A DNA stretch of 64,000 nt from contig NW_002476522.1 in NCBI RefSeq assembly GCF_000189635.1, positions 310,001-374,000 on the forward strand. Direction: 5' to 3'. Of this stretch, positions 57,140 to 64,000 are shown piece after piece (position 1 is the first letter of the stretch; each line of letters begins with the position of its first letter). Source of the stretch: Tetrahymena thermophila SB210 (taxonomy: Eukaryota; Ciliophora; Oligohymenophorea; Hymenostomatida; Tetrahymenidae). The notes under the pieces are model-generated. The model had not been told where the DNA came from and did not search any database. It worked only from the letters and a program-made list of their open reading frames with translations. The position numbers were made by a program, and so were the translations under genes.

Positions 57140-60100
57140 TCAGAAATGCTCAACAATTGTTGTTTAATAACAATTTTTAATATGTTCTCTATTATTATAT
57201 ATATATTATTACAATTTTTCTTCAGAAGAAAAAAATGTGATTACTTATCGTCCATTTTCATAAATATTTGAAGGTATTTTATACTCCTCTAAACTTTAAT
57301 TTTAGTTAAGATTTAGAACAAGCAATTATATTTGTAGATTTACCAATAGTCTAATCAATTTCTAAATCAAGATCTTATTTTTGAGATTTAGTTTTTGATC
57401 AGTCACATAAATAAGATATGTGTAACTACTGTTATTAATTAACAATTATTGCTAATTTTAATTTCTAAATTTTTATTTAGCCATGAATGTAGTCAATTTT
57501 TCATCAAGATTAAAAACAAATTATTTCAGACATGCTAAAATTCCCAAAATAAAAACTTACTCACTTTTTTATTTTTAAGAATTTTATGTTTGAAAGTTTT
57601 ATTTGTATTTTTTAATTTAACTTGTTTAATTACTATCTTGTTTGAAATTACAAAAGCTAATTACTGTATCTTCATGTGAATAATTTATTAAATTTTGCAT
57701 TTCATTATCAGAACTCTTTGAAGATTCAAAAGAATTCTATTTTTTTATAGTTGATTTAAAAGTATTTGATTGTTAGAGATCTGTAAGATTCTTCTTTTAA
57801 CTTATTTATGATTCAATTCCAAAATATTTAAATTAATCTGAAGTTTCCTACAAAATTTCATCACTTTTATAACTATTATTACTACTATTTAAAGATAACT
57901 ATTTGCTTAAAATATTATTTTGATTTGTAAACATATTTTATTTTTCTGTTAACTAAGTTTCATTTCTCTAAATATCTTAGGAGAGATTATTGGGTTCATG
58001 GGCGGGTTCTGTATTAAAAAGAGATATCATAGAATATTCAGTATGCTGATTTTCCTCTTTACCCTAAATGTATTAAATTTTTGGTTAAGTTTCATCTCTG
58101 TTTTTTAATGTATCTTTAAAACTCTTCGAATTTAATTTTTCGTTTGATTAAATCTAGTTCTATTTTTTTTTTAAGCTGTTCAGATTATTTTCTTTTACAA
58201 ATTCTGTTTATTGACTGATTACTGTTTATCTTTATGCTATCGTATTTTATTCTTATAATTTTGAATCTCTTTAAAAAAGCATCAAAAATAGTTTAGAGAA
58301 TAATTAAAAGTTTGATTAGATAGTTTTTATTGAAGTAACTCCGATAGTTTAAGTGAATATTTGTTGTTCAAAATTATAATTTAGTAAACCAAAAGTGTCA
58401 TCATCTTTGAAAAGTATTTCATTTATTATGTCACAACACAAAGCACAGAGTCTTTTTTAAAAGTACTTATTGTAGCACGTAGATATTATATATATGTTAA
58501 AATTGCAATTAGTGAATGTTTCATATTTATTTTTAATCTCTTATAACTCTGCGCAAGGTAGATTATTCTCTTAAAAAATCTTTGAGAGAAAGTTGATCTA
58601 CATTCTTTTCAAGTAGGGAAGATAATATTTGCATTCCTCTAAAGATTTGATAAGTATCAATGCAGCTGTGTAGTAGTTTTATTATAAGATTTGAAAACTA
58701 GCTTGCTGAATTGTGCAATATTAAAAATATACATCAGAACTATAGTCATAAATATTTTATTTGTTTGCTTTGAATTCTTTTCTAACTTTATTTAATGATA
58801 ATTTTAAAACTTATTTTGTCAGATTTGAATAAAGTAGAAGATTTATAAATTTATTCAAATTAGTATTCTAAACCTGTTTATTTATTGGATATTAATTTGC
58901 TTATTTTAAAGGATATTCTTTATTAATTTAAGTTTTAAGCATTTTATTATTTTTTTGCAATGAAGTATTGACAAAATTAGAGATTTTTCTTTAGTAAGAG
59001 TCTACATTTATTTCTTTTTACAGTAGCTGCTAATTAGAAATTTCCACCCCTTAAAATATTTTTTGTGAGCTGTCTTAAAGATAATTTATATTTTAGCTTT
59101 AATTTTCATCCTAAGTTTATTTTGATTTCAAGATTTTATTTACGTTTTAGTTTTAGTATCCTTTTTAAATTTTTTACTAAATAATTTATTGTTGCAATGA
59201 TTTACTTTTTTCCTTATTCATTTAGTTAAAAATAGTATTCAAGGATTGCTCAAAGGATTTTTTAGAATCAATCATATTTTCGCTAAAGTCAAGTCTGTTT
59301 TAATAATCCTTTTTTATTTATTTTGACTTACGAGTCTAAATAGGAGAAGTAATTATTATTGACTCAAATTAATTTTTCAAATTTTTTTTAATATGAATGG
59401 AATCTTGATTTGCAAGATATTCAACTTTACTTTAAAATGAATTTTGAAATTCTAATTCTTTTGATTTAGAGTCATTTAAACTAATGTTTTTTGAAGGGTC
59501 ATTTTCGAATATGCTCAGGTAGTATTCCATAATGATATTGAGTACACCATTTGTACATTTAATAATCTGGTTATTAAAGTATACAGAGAGTAGATTACAG
59601 TAACTTTAGATCTCTCTTTTCTGTGAAGGAGAAAGATAAAGCTAACTAATTGCAATATTTTCAATGACCATATCTTCAAATAAATCCCATAGAAAAAGAT
59701 TTTATTGTTATAAATAAAATATTTGTGATATTTGAAAATTTAGATTTCTGTTAAACAAATTTTAAAACAAATACTCGATATCTTCATCAATATAACTAAT
59801 TTTATTTTATTATTTATAATTTTCTACAAAAGCTACGATCCGACTGAGTTATAAATTTTATTCTTAATTTAGACTGTTCAATAGGAAATTTTTAAATAGA
59901 ATTTTGAAGTCATACAGTTGCTAATTTAGAAATTAGTTAACCTCTTCGTGGGCATATGCACCTAATTCATATTTAGAATATACTAACGAATTTCCAAAAT
60001 TTTCTAGAGCTTCTTGGTATCTTTATGAGTTCAAGTGAATTATCCCCATATTATTATAGCAAATTCCTAAAGCTCTTAAATTTTTAAACTGCTTAAAGTG

Positions 60101-61934
60101 ATCAACTTAGTTGTTTAAATTTAGCAATGACATACTTTAATTCTGTCCAAAAAAATTTTTTGTTGTAAACTTCAACGTTTAGAAAACATTTTAAAAGCTA
60201 TTCAAAAGATCCTGAGTCTCACTAGAAAGACAATATCCCTCTAGATCTGCATCTAATTAGTCATCTATCAATATTTCATTATTCTCATCAGTTAAAGTTC
60301 TACTGCTCATTGCGAATGAGTATTGTAAAGTTGAAAGAGGTTACTTTAACTTTTCTTTTTAGTTTTAAACTTTAATTTAATCAAGAATGTTTTTCAGATG
60401 AATAACTGGTTGAAATATGCTAAATCCAATTAATATTGAGTAGATTATCAAAAAAAAAAGCATGAGGATTATTAAACCCCAACTAATGTATAAAAATATT
60501 TTATTGTAGAATATGATTGTATCTTAAAGATTTTATGCGTAAATCTGCATATTTTTTTTTGAGAGTACATCCATAAACAAATAAATATTTTTTATTTAGT
60601 ACTTTTTAGCAGGGTTAACCGTTTTTAGAGTTTCTTATTTAGGTACCTTATCAATCATTATTACTGAATTCAGAATAGCAAAACACTTTGTACCGTTTCT
60701 ATTGTATTCGAAAGTATTTTGGCTATATGAATAAGGGTTTGATAAATTTATTGTATCAGTTTCTTAAAGAACAAATTCTGAGTGAGCATTAATTTCTCCT
60801 AAATAATTTTAAGCCTGCAATTAATCTTGGAGGTAATTAGTTTCAATATCTTAAATTTAAGTAACTGATTTTATTTGCGTATTTGAATCATAGACAAGTG
60901 AGAGCTATCGAGGATCTAAAAGCCTCTAGTAGACAGAATTTTTACTAAAGTTAATAAAGTAGGTAGATATAGACTTCAAATTTAATGTTGAGCACAGTAT
61001 CGCATACACAGAACTCTCTGAATCCGCATTTTAACTGGAATATTTTTTTATTCTTTAGCAAATATTGGTAGCGAAATAATAAGTCCCATAATTAAAATTT
61101 ATCGCAGGAGGAAATACAGAAATCGAAATATTTTTAATTGTTGGTTAATAGTAAAATCTGCACCTTAAATCAAATAAAAATGGTTAATCATTATAAGGAC
61201 ATCCAGGAGGTATAATATACCCTTTTGTGGTACCATTACTACCCATACCAAACAGCATTCCATCAGATGCATATCCATAGTACATAGTTTAAATTTGCAT
61301 CCATCTAAAATTTTCTATTTTATCATCATACTTGATAGATCTCCATATAAAATCTAAGTGACTAGCTTAAAAGATATATTGCAGAGAGGTTTCATTTAAT
61401 TGTTATAATTAGTCAAAATTCGGTTGAGTCCTTTAATTTAAAATTCAAAATAATATTTATCAATTATTATTTTTAAAATAAATTTATTATAGCTTACCAT
61501 GTACTAGTTAAAAGAGGATTTTTTTAAAATATATTGAGCACTTACTAATTTCCTTTATTAACACTTGTTTGATATTAATTTAAGAAAGCAGGTTTAAAAT
61601 TGTTATTAATTTTAACTGAATTGAATAGTAATTTTCCATAGAACTAATTTATCATGTTAAAATGCCAAGCTATCTTTTGTACTTACCCATTTATTTATTG
61701 GACAACAGCAGTGTTAACAATTTTAGAGTTAGATATTTAATCTTGATATAAATTTTCTGCAAAATCATCAATCATACCTAGACTTATTTACTAAAAATAG
61801 AATAAGGAAATAATGGTCGATATAAGCAAAATAGTAGTTGGAATTAGAAATATGGTTGTCATAATTAATTATGTTTTATTTTGCTTCCCAAATTCTATGA
61901 GAAAAAACTGCTTTATATTTTTTTGTTTTAACAT
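57140..61934 (-). CDS. Cache-like transmembrane sensor with TPR-like and VWA-like cytosolic regions, paralogue 2
   Basis: Tandem paralogue of 51115-56052 with the same order. N-terminus MLKQKNIKQFFLIEFGKQNK, TM1 IFLIPTTILLISTIISLFYF, ectodomain with DLRCRFYYQPTIKNISISVF and ATNICQRIKKYS, TM2 about 60400-60520, and the TPR-like segment about 60000-60130. Q/N/S-rich linkers lead to a VWA-like C-terminus with DDDTFGLLNYNFEQQIF and YTYLIYVTDQKLN, ending VEHF before TGA 57140-57142. Conserved cysteines flank the C-terminal module (STCYN, LCALCCDI). An intron lies near 61440-61500, at the position equivalent to paralogue 1. Both copies have open frames. The linkers have diverged much more than the Cache block and the C-terminus, pointing to functional constraint on those two parts. 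Ligand unknown; exon limits are approximate. Confidence 0.72.
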
Positions 61935-62272
61935 TTTTTGAAAGTTTTTTTTTAAAATGTAATTTTCTTTAATTTATTTCTTTCTAAAATTTCAGATTGA
62001 ATTTTTTTACTTTTTAAACTAAATTATTTTTGATTGAATTAACTATTTATTATTAAATAAAAATTTTAAAAACCTATGTTTTTCATAAAATAAGGCTATA
62101 TTTTTTTTCAACACCCAAAAATAAATTTTGTTAACGCCAAATAAATTTTTTATTTGTGGATGCTAAATAATGCTAATTATTGACAATATATAATATATAA
62201 TTGGAATCAATAATAATAATTATTTACTGAATCAATTATTTAATGCTAATTCAATAAAAATACAAAGTTATT
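61935..62272. other. Spacer upstream of Cache paralogue 2
   Basis: A+T-rich, no gene; probable promoter of paralogue 2. Confidence 0.5.
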
Positions 62273-62797
62273 TCATAAAATGACGCTAAACAAAAATAAA
62301 AATCTTAGAAAATGAATTGCCACAAGATTTTAAGCATCATTCCTCTAAGATAAAAAGAGAGTCCAAAGCGTTAACAATAGTTTGTAACACTCTGCTTAGA
62401 AATAGATTTTTTATAAATCATAACTAGTAAATTTAAAATTACAAACAAAATACAAGTTATTATTACATTTTATTTTAATATTTTTAGATTTTAATAAATA
62501 AAAACCTTTTTCTAACAATTCGATAAAATTTATTCTTAGCTAAGATTAATTAATTTCTTCTGTTTTTATTCCAAAATTTTGTAATTCATTTGAGCTGAAA
62601 GTAATCTTATTTTTAAGAGCTTGAAGTGTTTCTTACATTTACTCTATAGTGAATTCATGTTGTAAAATCAAATTATATAAAGAAACAGTAAAATAATGAC
62701 AATAAATTAATTAATCAGTCTATGAAAGTATTATTTTTAATTTTATGAAGACTAAAAGTTTTGTATTCTGAATCATATAGAATTTAAAAGTATGCAT
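62273..62797 (-). CDS. Hypothetical 174-aa ORF, weakly supported
   Basis: Open for 175 codons with TGA (62273-62275) as the only stop, starting MHTFKFYMIQNTK. The middle has mixed, protein-like composition (FTIEQMQETLQALKNKITF, then NELQNFGIKTEEIN); the ends are hydrophobic and A+T-rich. With one stop codon and this base composition, frames of this length arise by chance fairly often, so it could be spurious, or part of a spliced gene or relic. No homology recognised. Confidence 0.3.
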
Positions 62798-64000
62798 ATT
62801 AGATTGTTTTTATTGAATGAAGAATAATATTTTATAAGTCTATAATTAATTAATTGCTCACTATTTTAATAGTTAGAAAATATTTTATGTAACAATTCAA
62901 AAATAAATTGGAATTTAAGATCAAATTTTAATAAAATTAAATAACTTAAAATTATTATTTTTACTATAATGTAAATATATTTTAGATAATAATAATAATA
63001 ATTAATAAATTTTATTGCTATCTAATTAATAATCAACTTATATTTCTGCGACACAATACTATGTCGTCATTTTAGATTATGTAATTGATTATAAAGCTTT
63101 TGTTTTAATAAAAGTTAATTAATGGATTTAATCAGCAGTGGGGAATGAATATTAATTATACACTTTTAATTATTGTTTTTTATGCTAATTATTTTTTTTC
63201 ATACTACTCGAAAACAAAAGAAATATATTACATAAAGCAAAAGAAAAGTTTATTGCTTTCATTTTACTATTACTCTAAAAACTGTCTCAAAACCTTGGGG
63301 AGTGGGGAGTGTATTGTTTCTAAAATTAAGGTTAAAAAAAGCAAGTAAATATCCATAATATGGAATGAGTGTAAAAATAAAAAATATTTAATCTTTCACC
63401 CTCAACGTTTAATCCCTCTATTTTATATAAGTTAGATTCTATAAATTGCGTAAAAACAAGCTGATACATTTAATACTTATACTGAATATTTTAATATATG
63501 ATCTGGGAACATCAAATACTCTAAAAACCATGCTGATTTAAGAAGTAGTTCGATAAACAAAATAAAAATATATCTAAACAGGTCTTTATTATTAATAAAG
63601 AAACAAATTTTCACTTATTTTAACTATTTATTTTTAATTATTTAAATTAAGATATTTTATAAATTTTAATTGATTTAGATTAATTACATAAGTACATAAG
63701 CATTATTCCCTTAGGTAATTATGATATTTACTTCCTTGGCTATTAGACTGTATTTTTTTTCTGTAGTTATAAATATTTATTTATTTACTTTAAAGTTTTA
63801 AATTATTTGAGAGTTGATAATAACCTCAATAAATAATATTTAGTTATTTATTTTTACTAATGCTAAATTGAGAATATTTAATTTATGAAATTTATTAGCA
63901 ATACTAAAAATACAATTTATTTTTAAAGAAAAAAATTATTAATTAATTTATTATCTAATGCAAGTTAGTTAACTTTTAATCAAACAAACATTAGAAAAAT
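62798..64000. other. Gene-free right end of the window
   Basis: A+T-rich, no supportable gene. The plus-strand frame at 63145-63348 is Tyr/Lys/Ser-rich without family signature. A G-rich patch CTTGGGGAGTGGGGAG sits at 63294-63309. Confidence 0.5.

Overview
The window looks like a macronuclear chromosome segment from a ciliate of the Tetrahymena type. The DNA is roughly four-fifths A+T. Recognisable proteins can only be read when TAA and TAG encode Gln and TGA is the sole stop: for example, the Gln of an ABC-transporter signature motif at 25312-25314 is TAG. Introns are short (about 50-80 nt, a few longer), A+T-rich and GT..AG. The 5S rRNA at the left edge agrees with the Tetrahymena 5S sequence as I remember it. 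I see no telomere repeat, chromosome-breakage sequence or CRISPR array.

Layout, left to right: 5S rRNA (+). A minus-strand multi-exon gene whose N-terminal exon resembles mitoribosomal protein mS26. An equilibrative nucleoside transporter (ENT/SLC29) gene. A 15-kb array of minus-strand membrane-anchored pepsin-family genes (5.9-20.6 kb), made of two catalytically complete proteases (A and B), two catalytically dead paralogues (C and D), and a decayed 3' exon left from a fifth copy. A tRNA-Thr(AGU). Two tandem ABCC/MRP full transporters on the plus strand (23.4-27.6 and 31.2-35.5 kb) with an old-yellow-enzyme gene inverted between them. An ABCG half-transporter. An 11-kb minus-strand gene for a giant surface protein (Cys-rich head, long ectodomain, beta-helix repeats, second Cys-rich block, about 7 TM). 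Two tandem minus-strand paralogues for a Cache-like sensor joined through a TM segment to TPR-like and degenerate VWA-like cytosolic parts. The last 2 kb is almost empty apart from one weak ORF.

The main theme is local gene duplication. Three families were amplified in tandem, and the protease array shows all stages: a ~4.8/6.6-kb segmental duplication, retention of active copies, loss of catalytic residues in others, and removal of one copy by a ~1.9-kb deletion. Most products are membrane or surface proteins (sensing, export, uptake, proteolysis), as expected of environmentally exposed ciliate gene families. Genes appear individually transcribed; neighbours share strand because of duplication, not operons. 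Splice sites were placed by eye. For five genes (both ABCC, ABCG, ENT, protease A) the exon sums are multiples of three, which supports the models. Exons inside the giant gene and the Cache pair are only approximate.
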